DNA from: Paenibacillus sp. JDR-2
GTDB taxonomy: Bacteria > Bacillota > Bacilli > Paenibacillales > Paenibacillaceae
Assembly: GCF_000023585.1 (NCBI RefSeq)
Contig: NC_012914.1
Span: forward strand, 5,711,501 to 5,775,500
Direction: 5' to 3'
Length of the DNA: 64,000 nt
The position numbers and the translations under genes were made by a program. Position 1 is the first letter of the stretch. Every line of letters starts with the position of its first letter. The notes beneath the pieces were generated by a model. The model had not been told where the DNA came from. It was given only the letters and a program-made list of their open reading frames with translations, and ran no database searches. Shown here one piece after another: positions 35,595 through 43,880 of the stretch.

Positions 35595-36029
35595 ATGAAT
35601 CCAATCAAAATTGCAACGCCCGAGGAGCTCGAGAGCGCGTTTTCCATCAGAAAGAAAGTATTTGTTGAGGAGCAAGGAGTACCACTTGCCGATGAATTTG
35701 ACGAGTTTGACCTTTTGGACGGAGAATGCGAGCATATACTGGCCTATTATGATGGACAACCAGCGGGGACGGGAAGAATTAGAATTGTGGAAGGTATGGG
35801 CAAGCTAGAGCGCATTTGCATACTAGAGCCTTACCGCAAATTCGGGATTGGCAGACAAATCATCGCCGCATTGGAAGCAGTCGCGCTCGAAAAAGGACTC
35901 CCTAAGGTTAAACTGCACGGACAAACGCATGCAAAAGGATTCTATGAGAAGCTTGGCTATGAGGGAGCATCAGCTGAATTCATGGAGGATGGCATCCCTC
36001 ATGTTCTCATGACCAAATCTATGAAATGA
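35595..36029 (+). CDS. GNAT family N-acetyltransferase
   Basis: The 144-residue protein has the GNAT fold with the acetyl-CoA motif RICILEPYRKFGIGRQIIAA (Q/RxxGxG/A type) and the late strand KLHGQTHAKGFYEKLGYE. It resembles the ElaA/YjcF type of short acetyltransferases. The substrate is unknown. GGAGAG precedes the start. It is divergent from the MarR gene. Confidence 0.88.
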   Translation: MNPIKIATPEELESAFSIRKKVFVEEQGVPLADEFDEFDLLDGECEHILAYYDGQPAGTGRIRIVEGMGKLERICILEPYRKFGIGRQIIAALEAVALEKGLPKVKLHGQTHAKGFYEKLGYEGASAEFMEDGIPHVLMTKSMK

Positions 36030-36054
36030 AGAACACTCGCGTGAGGATATCGAC

Positions 36055-36621
36055 TTACGTTTTGTAATTTTTCACAAGATCCTTATTCCAAATTTGCGCC
36101 TCGACATAGGGTATTGTACCCTCGGGGTGCATGAATTCGATTTTATTCATTAACTCGCTTGTCATCAGACTCTTTATTTCCGTTAACGTAAAGACATGCC
36201 CATGATAATCGGGATGATAGTAAGCTTCCGGTTTGTCTCTTGCTATCCAAAAAGAAACCATGCTGTCCGGAAAAGTAAAGCTGATATCACTTTCTTCGAA
36301 TGCGGATAGAGGAATTCGAATCTTCTCGACGGCTAAACCATTGGCTGATGAATAATCCTCTATCCAGACTGCCGTGCCAAGCACAGAGTAAATAGGAATT
36401 TTATCCTTTGGTTTTCCGCCCTTTTGGATAAAGCTTTTCCTCAACCAGTTTTCAGTTTCTATCCGGTTTTCCCAATACTGAACGGGTTCCTTGAATCTTT
36501 CGAAAAACGGAGTATCATCGCACATTTCCTCCATGACTTTTAAAGCTTCCTCCCATGATAGCGCAGATAAGCTTCTAAAAGGCACGGAATTGTAATAGTG
36601 GGTTATATGATCGAATATCAT
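36055..36621 (-). CDS. Hypothetical protein of 188 residues
   Basis: I do not recognise this protein. It has no signal peptide or membrane segment and is mixed alpha/beta with many aromatic and acidic residues (YYHPDYHGHVFTL and FPDSMVSFWIARDKPEAY stand out). The start at 36621 is chosen because GGAGGG lies nine bases before it, whereas the longer frame up to 36714 has none. That leaves about 145 bases to the divergent GH78 gene, with the inverted repeat at 36694-36710 in between. No link in function to the neighbours is evident. Confidence 0.65.
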   Translation of the reverse strand: MIFDHITHYYNSVPFRSLSALSWEEALKVMEEMCDDTPFFERFKEPVQYWENRIETENWLRKSFIQKGGKPKDKIPIYSVLGTAVWIEDYSSANGLAVEKIRIPLSAFEESDISFTFPDSMVSFWIARDKPEAYYHPDYHGHVFTLTEIKSLMTSELMNKIEFMHPEGTIPYVEAQIWNKDLVKNYKT

Positions 36622-36693
36622 TCCATCTATCCCTCCAATTATATTCGGAATCGTGTTCACTTCCGGAAAAATGTCTATTGTGCCCCTACTCCG

Positions 36694-36710
36694 CTTTACA
36701 TATAGTAAAG
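36694..36710. promoter_or_regulatory. Inverted repeat in the divergent GH78 control region
   Basis: CTTTAC and GTAAAG flank ATATA (17 bp). The site lies between the hypothetical gene and the GH78 gene, and is a candidate operator or promoter element. Confidence 0.45.
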
Positions 36711-36767
36711 TCATTCATACTCGTTTGAATGTATTGCTAAATCATCAAGCCGTGTAGAGGTGACCCA

Positions 36768-38948
36768 ATGAGCAACTGGCAGGCAAGCTGGATTACGGAT
36801 TCCGAATTTGCGGATCTCCACCCTATTTCCATGCTGCACAAGGAAGATGCCGCTTTTACCGATGGAGAGTATTCCCATCCTCAGCATCTGATGAACCGAC
36901 ATGTTTATTTCCGTAAAAGCTTTATTCTGAATCATCAGCCCAGACAGGCGTTACTTAACATATCCGCCGATGATTATTACAAGCTGTACGTCAACGGCAT
37001 CTTCGTTGGACAAGGGCCAGCCCAAAGCTACCACTTCCACTATAAATATAACGAGTGGGATGTATCCGAATATCTCGATTCCGGCCACAATACGATAGCG
37101 ATTCATGTCTATTATCAAGGGTTACTGAATCGGGCTTATAACAGCGGAGACTTACGTATGGGCGTTATAGCGGAATTATATGATGGCCGTAATCTGCTTC
37201 TCTCTACCGACAATACATGGAGATTTCATCGCGCTGGCCAGTTCGTATCCTCCGATATGACCGGATATGATACGCAGTTTTTAGAAAATATCGATCAAAG
37301 ATTTCAAATTGCTGGATGGCAGACACCAGAATTTCCGGATCAGAAATGGGAATATGCCGCAGAGAAACGCTATGCTGACTATCTGTTATTCCCGCAAGCT
37401 ACGCCATCTGTCAGCGTTTACCGAAAAGCGCCCTCTTTCGTACACCAGCTGGCCGAGGGTCATTACCTGATTGATTTTGGACATGAGCTTACAGGGCAAT
37501 TCGAGTTAAAGGCGTTAGGAGAAGCAGGTCAAGCAATCGAGCTTCGTTATGGCGAGGAGCTGGAACCGGACGGACAATCCGTAAAATTTGACATGCGCTG
37601 CAACTGCAGATACATAGAAACATGGACGTTATCGGGGCGAGAAGACACGCTTGAGCAATTCGAGTACAAAGCCTTTCGGTATATCGAAGTTATCGGTCCT
37701 CCCGATGCCCTTTATCCCGACAGCTTTGCCGCAATTGTCCGCCACTATCCATTAGACGATACAGCCTGCCAATTCAAATCCGAAGATCCGCTGCTGCAGC
37801 AAATCTGGGAGATCTGCAAGCTTGGCGTCCAATTATGCGCGCAGGAAAACTTCGTCGACTGCCCTTCCCGGGAGAAAGGCCAATATCTGGGCGATAACAC
37901 GGTAATGGGCCATACTCATATGTATATTAGCGGTGACCTTCGCCTTTTCAAAAAAGCGATCCATGATTTTGCTTTATCCGCGCAAGCGTGTCCGGGGCTG
38001 CTCGCTGTTGCGCCGGGCCATTACATGCAGGAGATTGCCGATTTCTCGTTGCAATGGCCGATGCAGCTATTAAACTATTATCGGCATAGCGCTGACATGG
38101 AATTTCTCGCGAAGATGCATCCGGTGGCGGAAGGAATAGTAACGTACTTCAAAAGGTACAGCCGGGAGGATGGCCTCCTCGAGAACGTCAAAGACAAATG
38201 GAACCTGGTTGACTGGCCGGACAATCTGCGGGACGGATATGACTTTCCTCTGACCCGGCCTGTAGGCGACGGATGCCATAATGTTATCAATGCGCTGTAT
38301 TACGGAAGTATTCAAGCCGTTCAAGAAATACGCGATATTTTGAAAATAGCCTATAAGGATGAGTTGCCTCGCCTCAAGCAAACCTTTATGGCCTCCTTCT
38401 ACCGCGCGGATAAAATGCTGTTCGCGGACGCAGCCGAGTCGAGCCACACTTCTCTGCATGCGAATATTTTCCCGCTTCTGTTCGACATTGCACCGGCTGA
38501 TGCGATCGACTCCATAGTTGATTTGATCATGCAGAAAAGAATGAGCTGCGGCGTATACATGTCCTATTTCCTTTTGAAGGCACTTGCCAGGCATGGCCGG
38601 AACAGATTAGTCTACGATCTGATAACAGGCGAGGATGAACGGTCGTGGGCGAATATGGTTCGTGAAGGGGCAACCTCTTGCTTTGAGGCCTGGGGGAAAG
38701 AGCAGAAATGGAATACGAGCTTATGTCATGGCTGGGCAAGCGCCCCTATCCCTGTTCTTATCGAAGATATTATCGGGATTTCACCCTTGGAGCCTGGCTG
38801 GACAGCCATCAAGTTTACCCCTTCTATTCCCGAGGGGATGAAGGATTTTCAGTTGAGATTCCGGACGGCTGTCGGGGAGGTCACAGTGGACTATGCTGAC
38901 GGTAAATTGGCAATAGACGTTCCTCCTGGCGCGAGGCTTGTAAACTAA
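36768..38948 (+). CDS. Glycoside hydrolase family 78-like (alpha-L-rhamnosidase)
   Basis: The 726-residue protein has no signal peptide. N-terminal beta-sandwich domains (to about residue 320) include KLYVNGIFVGQGPAQSY, typical of rhamnosidase N-domains. The (alpha/alpha)6 barrel follows, with the family motif NFVDCPSREKGQYLGD, where the acid-residue cluster lies, and the late SCFEAWGKEQKWNTSLCHGW. A C-terminal beta-sandwich closes it. The expected reaction is removal of terminal L-rhamnose from pectin-derived or glycoside oligomers in the cytosol. It stands alone, starts after GAGGTG and ends at a terminator. Confidence 0.88.
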   Translation: MSNWQASWITDSEFADLHPISMLHKEDAAFTDGEYSHPQHLMNRHVYFRKSFILNHQPRQALLNISADDYYKLYVNGIFVGQGPAQSYHFHYKYNEWDVSEYLDSGHNTIAIHVYYQGLLNRAYNSGDLRMGVIAELYDGRNLLLSTDNTWRFHRAGQFVSSDMTGYDTQFLENIDQRFQIAGWQTPEFPDQKWEYAAEKRYADYLLFPQATPSVSVYRKAPSFVHQLAEGHYLIDFGHELTGQFELKALGEAGQAIELRYGEELEPDGQSVKFDMRCNCRYIETWTLSGREDTLEQFEYKAFRYIEVIGPPDALYPDSFAAIVRHYPLDDTACQFKSEDPLLQQIWEICKLGVQLCAQENFVDCPSREKGQYLGDNTVMGHTHMYISGDLRLFKKAIHDFALSAQACPGLLAVAPGHYMQEIADFSLQWPMQLLNYYRHSADMEFLAKMHPVAEGIVTYFKRYSREDGLLENVKDKWNLVDWPDNLRDGYDFPLTRPVGDGCHNVINALYYGSIQAVQEIRDILKIAYKDELPRLKQTFMASFYRADKMLFADAAESSHTSLHANIFPLLFDIAPADAIDSIVDLIMQKRMSCGVYMSYFLLKALARHGRNRLVYDLITGEDERSWANMVREGATSCFEAWGKEQKWNTSLCHGWASAPIPVLIEDIIGISPLEPGWTAIKFTPSIPEGMKDFQLRFRTAVGEVTVDYADGKLAIDVPPGARLVN

Positions 38949-38952
38949 CCTA

Positions 38953-38990
38953 AACATGCAGCCCATCGGAGTAACGATCGGCTGCATGTT
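38953..38990 (+). terminator. Terminator of the GH78 gene
   Basis: AACATGCAGCC (38953-38963) pairs with GGCTGCATGTT (38980-38990), with further ATCG/CGAT pairing inside, followed by CTTT. It can also stop the convergent zinc-ribbon transcript. Confidence 0.7.
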
Positions 38991-38998
38991 CTTTGGTA

Positions 38999-39349
38999 CT
39001 AGCCCGTTGGATGAACCCTCTTTCCGCATGCAACACACATTTTTGCTTGCGGCGTGCGCAACGGCTTACCGCATTTGGGGCAGGGTTCCCCGTACATGGA
39101 GATTCTATGGTGCATGATGGCATTGTGATGCATATCTTTATAACCGGTCATCTTCTCGTACTCTCTCGCCACGAGCTTAAAGGATTCGTTAATAGGACTA
39201 TGACTGTCTATCCAAACACTGCTTCCCGACATTCTATATTTTCGCACACGGTCAAAACATTTTTTATAGATTTTATTGATGCGCCGGTATTCTTTTTCAT
39301 CAAGCATCGGAACTTCTTGTCTGCATCTCCAGCACCACATCATTTTCAT
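38999..39349 (-). CDS. Small zinc-ribbon protein
   Basis: The 116-residue protein has two cysteine pairs: WCWRC near the N-terminus, and PCPKCGK followed by MCVACGK at the C-terminus, the latter forming a zinc ribbon. The middle is helical and basic. The start at 39349 is placed after the stop of the upstream tiny gene; GGGGGAG lies 13 bases before it, which is somewhat far. A longer frame up to 39415 would overlap the upstream gene and is not preferred. The function is unknown. It forms a probable two-gene unit with the small membrane protein upstream. Confidence 0.65.
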   Translation of the reverse strand: MKMMWCWRCRQEVPMLDEKEYRRINKIYKKCFDRVRKYRMSGSSVWIDSHSPINESFKLVAREYEKMTGYKDMHHNAIMHHRISMYGEPCPKCGKPLRTPQAKMCVACGKRVHPTG

Positions 39350-39371
39350 ACCGAAATATGCGCTCCCCCTT

Positions 39372-39524
39372 TTATTCGGAGTCTTTATTGGTTTGAGCAT
39401 GGAGCAGAAGATCAAGCTTCTTGATTATAAGCTTCTGATTCTCCAAATGCTTCTTTATTTTCCCGTCTATATTGAGCACGGCCAGCAGCATAATGACAAA
39501 CGCAATGATAAGGAAAATCCCCAT
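39372..39524 (-). CDS. Small single-pass membrane protein (50 residues)
   Basis: A 50-codon frame starts at an ATG at 39524, six to eight bases after GGAGGGG. Residues 2-17 are strongly hydrophobic (GIFLIIAFVIMLLAVL). The rest is a basic, heptad-like helix (KKHLENQKLIIKKLDLL), so a membrane anchor with a short cytoplasmic coiled coil is likely. It ends 22 bases before the zinc-ribbon start, with the ribosome site of that gene directly after the stop. The role is unknown. Confidence 0.7.
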   Translation of the reverse strand: MGIFLIIAFVIMLLAVLNIDGKIKKHLENQKLIIKKLDLLLHAQTNKDSE

Positions 39525-39916
39525 AACATCCCCTCCACTGTCGATCGCGGATTGTTGTATATATCATCCTGTTTCCACTAAATGTTAACGCGGGAAGACG
39601 TCTGAAGTTGCGCTCTGCCCCGCTAACGAAACTACAGAGCGTTAGAACGCGGAAAACAACCTCTCGCCAGTTTTAACGAAACTGTATATCACTATTTGGC
39701 ACTTTGACGGGTCAAATGATACCTCCAATCAGACAATAACGATATGTAGTTTCTTTACAATTACAAAGTCCTCGTTTTGAAGCGAATAGCGTTATGTAGT
39801 TTCGTTAGCGGCTAGGCGGATCAGGAGATTAAGCAAGCAACCAGTCACGCGCACGCAAATAAAGCTGCCCCTCATCATCCGAAGATGACGAGAGGCAGCC
39901 CCTCGCGCTTACGCTA
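39525..39916. repeat. Intergenic region with a symmetric four-unit repeat
   Basis: Four 23-base units built on TAACGAAACTACATA are present: 39624-39646 and 39674-39696 on the plus strand, 39735-39757 and 39785-39807 on the minus strand. The two same-strand neighbours are 50 bases apart on each side, giving a symmetric array of two facing two. The outermost 17 bases (39620-39636 and 39795-39811) are a perfect inverted repeat. No gene is seen. Confidence 0.75.
39868..39900 (-). terminator. Terminator of the aldose epimerase/GH127 operon
   Basis: On the minus strand GCTGCCTCTCGTCATC pairs, with a few mismatches, with GATGATGAGGGGCAGC around a TTCG loop, followed by TTTATTTG. Confidence 0.75.
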
Positions 39917-40915
39917 TTAGCCTTTTATAACATACAGCCGGCTGGATTCCTCGAAAATCTCTCCCGCAGCCAGGCTAAGGAGCCCGATTTCATCGGCAGG
40001 CAGATCCACATTAGGCGCGTTCACCAGATTAATCTGCGGCTCTGGGCAGAAGAAACCCTCCGTCGCATTGTTATTCCAGATCATCCACTGCTTGTAGGAG
40101 GTGCCTACATCATAGACAAGCTTAATGCCAGCCTTCGTATCGGTAAGCTCCATCAGGTTGCGTCCGTTCTGAGGACGAGCCGTATAGTGGTTATCCATCG
40201 CTTCGAAGAACGGATATACGCCGCTGTCGCGCATAAGCTGCTCTTCTTCCTTCAGAGGCTGATACTGCCCCGTTGGCAGCATCCGCTCATTCAGCTCCCA
40301 ACGCTCGCCAAGCGTCATATGGATGCGGTAATCCTGAGCTTGTCCGCCCGGCACAAACGGTGCGTTCACCGAGGTATGGAAAGCGAGCAGGCAAGGCATT
40401 ACCTCTTCTCCGTCATTGCGGACCGTCACCTGCTGCAGCAGACCATTCTCGCTTAACGAGTAACGGAGGCGGATCGTATAGTTGAACGGGAAGCTGGCAT
40501 AGGAAGGATGGTTCTCATCCACCTGAACCGATACAACCACATAGCTTTCCGTCTTTGTTGTGCCGAAGTCTTCTACTTGCCACGGCGTTTGATAGAGGAA
40601 ACCATGCAGATGGTTGCCCGTTGCCGGTTCGTTTACATCAAATTGATGAACTTTCCCCTCCCAAGGGAATTTGCCGTCCTCATAGCGGTTCGGCGGGAAC
40701 AGTACGGGAATGCCGTGGATCATCGGTCTTGCCTTGAAGCTCTCCATCTCCTCGGGCGTTGGTTCATGCAGGAAACGGTATTCCTTTTCTACATCGCGAA
40801 AAGCAATCAGGTTGCCGCCGATCTCAGGAAGAAGAGCAGCCTCGTACGGTCCAAATCGCAGCCAAATCGCGCGTTCGCCGTGAAATAATCCTTCGTTTGC
40901 TTGATTTACCGTCAT
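39917..40915 (-). CDS. Aldose 1-epimerase family protein
   Basis: The 332-residue protein is a beta-sandwich mutarotase-like enzyme. It carries the conserved HLHGFLYQTPWQ (catalytic histidine region), a later CLLAFHTSVNAPF and the end motif FFCPEPQINLVNAPN with the catalytic Glu. It would interconvert alpha and beta anomers of a free sugar. It lies 31 bases after the GH127 gene in the same operon, so the sugar is probably L-arabinose released by that enzyme. Confidence 0.85.
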   Translation of the reverse strand: MTVNQANEGLFHGERAIWLRFGPYEAALLPEIGGNLIAFRDVEKEYRFLHEPTPEEMESFKARPMIHGIPVLFPPNRYEDGKFPWEGKVHQFDVNEPATGNHLHGFLYQTPWQVEDFGTTKTESYVVVSVQVDENHPSYASFPFNYTIRLRYSLSENGLLQQVTVRNDGEEVMPCLLAFHTSVNAPFVPGGQAQDYRIHMTLGERWELNERMLPTGQYQPLKEEEQLMRDSGVYPFFEAMDNHYTARPQNGRNLMELTDTKAGIKLVYDVGTSYKQWMIWNNNATEGFFCPEPQINLVNAPNVDLPADEIGLLSLAAGEIFEESSRLYVIKG

Positions 40916-40946
40916 TCTTCTTACACCTCGTCTGTTAGTTTCCTTA

Positions 40947-42824
40947 TTATCGTGTTCTTGATGTCTTTCGTTCGCCGATTAACGGGAATTCTCCAATTCG
41001 AAGCTTTGCTCCGCCATACGGAACAAGCATAAGCTCGGTGACCGGCTGATCATCTGTATTCGGCGCGATTGGCGGAGTTCCTGCATTATTGCCTTCCATT
41101 CGCCAATCCGGCACCAGCTGGCCCAATACGGCGAGCTTAACAGGAGACTCTACGGCCAGGAACGGCTGGTACGGAATTTCTTCGCTGCTCGTAACCGCCT
41201 TAAACGTGCTATCCGCAAGCAGGCCGTACTTCCAAGGGGAAGCCGGATACAGCTCGTAGTCATGGAATCGTTCGCGCTTGCGCAGCAGCTGCCAGCTCTC
41301 TTCCACGGGAAGGGCATAAACAAGCGGTCCGCGTTCTACGCTTACGGCATACAGATTGCGGGATACCGTCTTCGGCTCCATCGGCAGCGTCAGCTCAATG
41401 CGGTCTCCGGTCTGCCATTCACGGTTAATGGCCGCATAGCCTTGCTTGATCTCAAGCGAAGCGGCGGTACCATTTACCGTAATGACCGGCGCTTCGCACC
41501 AGCCCGGAATTCGCAGCCGTACCGCAAAGCTGGCTGGATGCTCCAGCTGAAGCTCTACTTTTACCCGCTCCCGGAACGGATACTCCCCGGATACCCGAAG
41601 CTCGGCTTTCACGCCGCCCGCGACATCCGTGCGGATAAGACAAGGGGCATAAGAAACGGCAGCTAACCCGCCCCCATTATCCTTCATCCACAAATGGGAA
41701 ACCAGCTTAGGCCAGCCCTGGTGCATGTTGGCCGTGCAGCAGCCGAAATTCGGCTCCAAACCAAAGACGTTGGCATAAGGACCGTTGCTCCAGGCGCGCG
41801 GGGCTACGTTGCAAATAATCTGATTGACTTGCTGATCGTATTGATGAGAAGTCCAATCCGCCGAAATAGCGGCAGGCAAAGCGTTAAAGGCTACCTTTTC
41901 CAATACGTCGGCAAACTTGCCGTCTCCGAAAATCCGGGTCAGCTGCTCCAGCGTAAACATATATTCAACCACCGCGCATAATTCCACGCCTTGGCTTGGA
42001 TGCGTGCCCGACAGCCATTCGTCGCCGGAGAACATGCCATGCGCCTGCCCGTGATAAGTCATCAGGCTTTCGATTCCGCGGTACACCGCCTCCAGTTCAT
42101 GGCTGTCCTCGGTCAGCTCGTAGAGCACGCCCGGCGTCTTGAGTCCCATCGCCACATTAACGACATGCGTTCTCCAATCCCACTGCTCAACCTTCCGCCA
42201 GAACGGAAAATCATAAAAGATATCGGTCCAGTCCGTTGTCTGCTCCTTCACGATGGAAGCCAGCTTCAGCAGCTCTTCTTTCCCGGTGCGCTTATACAGC
42301 CAGATGAGGCAGAGCAGCAGCTCCGCACCGCGCGCTTTAGCCCATCCCTGCAGCGGCTGGTCCTCAATCTTCCCGGCCACGTAATCCGCGAATTTCGTCA
42401 GGAACGGAATAACCCGCGCATCGCCGGTCGCTTCCTCATATTGCGTAAAGACCTTGAGCATGATCATGTAATGCCACCAATCCTGCTCCTTGCTCACGTC
42501 ATTATTCACCGTCTCGATTCGTGCCGGCCCAAACATGCCGCTCTCCTGCTGGCTGTTCAGCGCCCACTCCACCCAGCGGTTTGCCTTCGCAATCAATGTC
42601 TCATCGTTCAAAATATAAGCTAGCGGCAGCAATCCGTCCAAATAATAAGGACCACGCTCCCAGCTTTCGCCGTTGCCGCCAATCCATCCGTTATCCGGGC
42701 CAACGTCCGCCCAATGCTCCTCCAGATGTCCCGTTAATCCGTCTGCTTGAATCCGAAGCTGGTTGTACAGCCACCCCTCCGCTTGAATGCTGCCAAGCGG
42801 CAGAGCCTCAAAGATACTCTTCAT
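40947..42824 (-). CDS. Glycoside hydrolase family 127 beta-L-arabinofuranosidase-like
   Basis: The 625-residue protein matches the DUF1680/GH127 family, which removes beta-linked L-arabinofuranose as found on plant hydroxyproline-rich proteins and some pectins. The zinc and nucleophile residues are in place: Glu281 and Cys283 (VELCAVVEY), and Cys362-Cys363 (FGCCTANMHQGWPK). An (alpha/alpha)6 barrel is followed by beta-sandwiches. No signal peptide is present, so it is cytosolic. The start at 42824 follows GGGAGGGAG. GH146 is a related alternative. It is divergent from an AraC regulator. Confidence 0.88.
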   Translation of the reverse strand: MKSIFEALPLGSIQAEGWLYNQLRIQADGLTGHLEEHWADVGPDNGWIGGNGESWERGPYYLDGLLPLAYILNDETLIAKANRWVEWALNSQQESGMFGPARIETVNNDVSKEQDWWHYMIMLKVFTQYEEATGDARVIPFLTKFADYVAGKIEDQPLQGWAKARGAELLLCLIWLYKRTGKEELLKLASIVKEQTTDWTDIFYDFPFWRKVEQWDWRTHVVNVAMGLKTPGVLYELTEDSHELEAVYRGIESLMTYHGQAHGMFSGDEWLSGTHPSQGVELCAVVEYMFTLEQLTRIFGDGKFADVLEKVAFNALPAAISADWTSHQYDQQVNQIICNVAPRAWSNGPYANVFGLEPNFGCCTANMHQGWPKLVSHLWMKDNGGGLAAVSYAPCLIRTDVAGGVKAELRVSGEYPFRERVKVELQLEHPASFAVRLRIPGWCEAPVITVNGTAASLEIKQGYAAINREWQTGDRIELTLPMEPKTVSRNLYAVSVERGPLVYALPVEESWQLLRKRERFHDYELYPASPWKYGLLADSTFKAVTSSEEIPYQPFLAVESPVKLAVLGQLVPDWRMEGNNAGTPPIAPNTDDQPVTELMLVPYGGAKLRIGEFPLIGERKTSRTR

Positions 42825-42939
42825 GATTAAGCTCCCTCCCATTCATCTGCTTCGAATATACCATTAGACCGGCCTCGAGCTGGATAGACAATCGCAACCA
42901 CTATTTATCCGATTACAACCTAATAGAAGCAGGCGGATG

Positions 42940-42968
42940 TTTACGAGTCTCCCGTGTTTACTTATACT
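42940..42968 (+). promoter_or_regulatory. Sigma-A promoter of the AraC-type regulator
   Basis: TTTACG (42940-42945) and TATACT (42963-42968) are 17 bases apart, 34 bases before the chosen ATG. Confidence 0.6.
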
Positions 42969-43001
42969 GGATTCATTCCTGTTCAAATGGAGGAGCTAAT
43001 A

Positions 43002-43880
43002 ATGTTTCATTTTGAATGTCCGCCTATGCCCCATTTTGTTCAAATCGGAGAAGATACGTACCAGATCGGCAGAAAACATCCCGACCGCAGCAGCATCGGC
43101 GTATTTGATCTCCTGCTTGTAACCAGAGGATGTCTGTATCTGGCAGAGGGGGAGAACGAGCTCACCCTGCCAGCCGGTAATTTCGGCATTTTGCGTCCGG
43201 ACTTGGAGCATCACACCGTTATCCCTTGCAGGGAAGAGACCCATTTCTACTGGCTGCATTTCCAGACGACCGGACAGTGGCATCCCGAGCCTTACGACAA
43301 AGAGCCCTTGCCGCCTGAGCAAGAGCCTCTTTATCCGCCTATCGAATACTTCTCCTTTTATTTGCCGCGCTCCGGCCCGGTACAAAGCCTCGGGAGAGGA
43401 GAAGAGCAATTCCGCGAGCTTCTTCAACTGTATGAGAATCCGGCCGGAAATTCCCGCTGGCAGGAGCAGCAGCTGTTTCACGCGATTCTTCTTAAGCTTC
43501 AGGAAGACAGCAAAGAAGAGACAACGCAAAGCTCCCATCTGCAGCTGGCCGAGGATGCCGCCCTCTATTTGCGCAAGCATTACCGCGACCCGCTGAGTTA
43601 CAAGCGGATGGCTGAGGAGCTGCATTTTCACGCCAACTATATCGCCTTGTGCATGAAAAGAACGTTTGGCTGCACGCCGCTTGACTATGTCACCCAATAC
43701 CGGATCGAACAAGCCAAACGGCTGCTTATTCACACCAACGAGCCTGTCGGCACTATTGCGGAGGATACCGGCTTTGGCTCCTTCCCGTATTTCGTCCGCT
43801 GCTTTCACAAGCGAACCGGCAAGACGCCAAAGCAGTTCCGGATGCTGTACCGTCAGAGCAAGCCGCCTGCTTCTACCTAG
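43002..43880 (+). CDS. AraC family transcriptional regulator
   Basis: The 292-residue protein has an N-terminal cupin-like sensor domain (DLLLVTRGCLYLAEGENELT and the PAGNFGILRPDLEHH motif) and the C-terminal pair of AraC helix-turn-helix motifs (SYKRMAEELHFHANYIALCM and VGTIAEDTGFGSFPYFVRCF). The ATG at 43002 is chosen because GGAGGAG lies six bases before it. It is divergent from the GH127/epimerase operon, its likely target. Its 3' end overlaps that of the convergent GH76 gene by eight bases. Confidence 0.92.
   Translation: MFHFECPPMPHFVQIGEDTYQIGRKHPDRSSIGVFDLLLVTRGCLYLAEGENELTLPAGNFGILRPDLEHHTVIPCREETHFYWLHFQTTGQWHPEPYDKEPLPPEQEPLYPPIEYFSFYLPRSGPVQSLGRGEEQFRELLQLYENPAGNSRWQEQQLFHAILLKLQEDSKEETTQSSHLQLAEDAALYLRKHYRDPLSYKRMAEELHFHANYIALCMKRTFGCTPLDYVTQYRIEQAKRLLIHTNEPVGTIAEDTGFGSFPYFVRCFHKRTGKTPKQFRMLYRQSKPPAST

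Noticed and set aside
39624..39807. Short CRISPR-like array
   Set aside because: The units face each other in pairs and differ from one another. Only four exist, spacing is not uniform between the inner pair (61 versus 50), and no cas gene is near.
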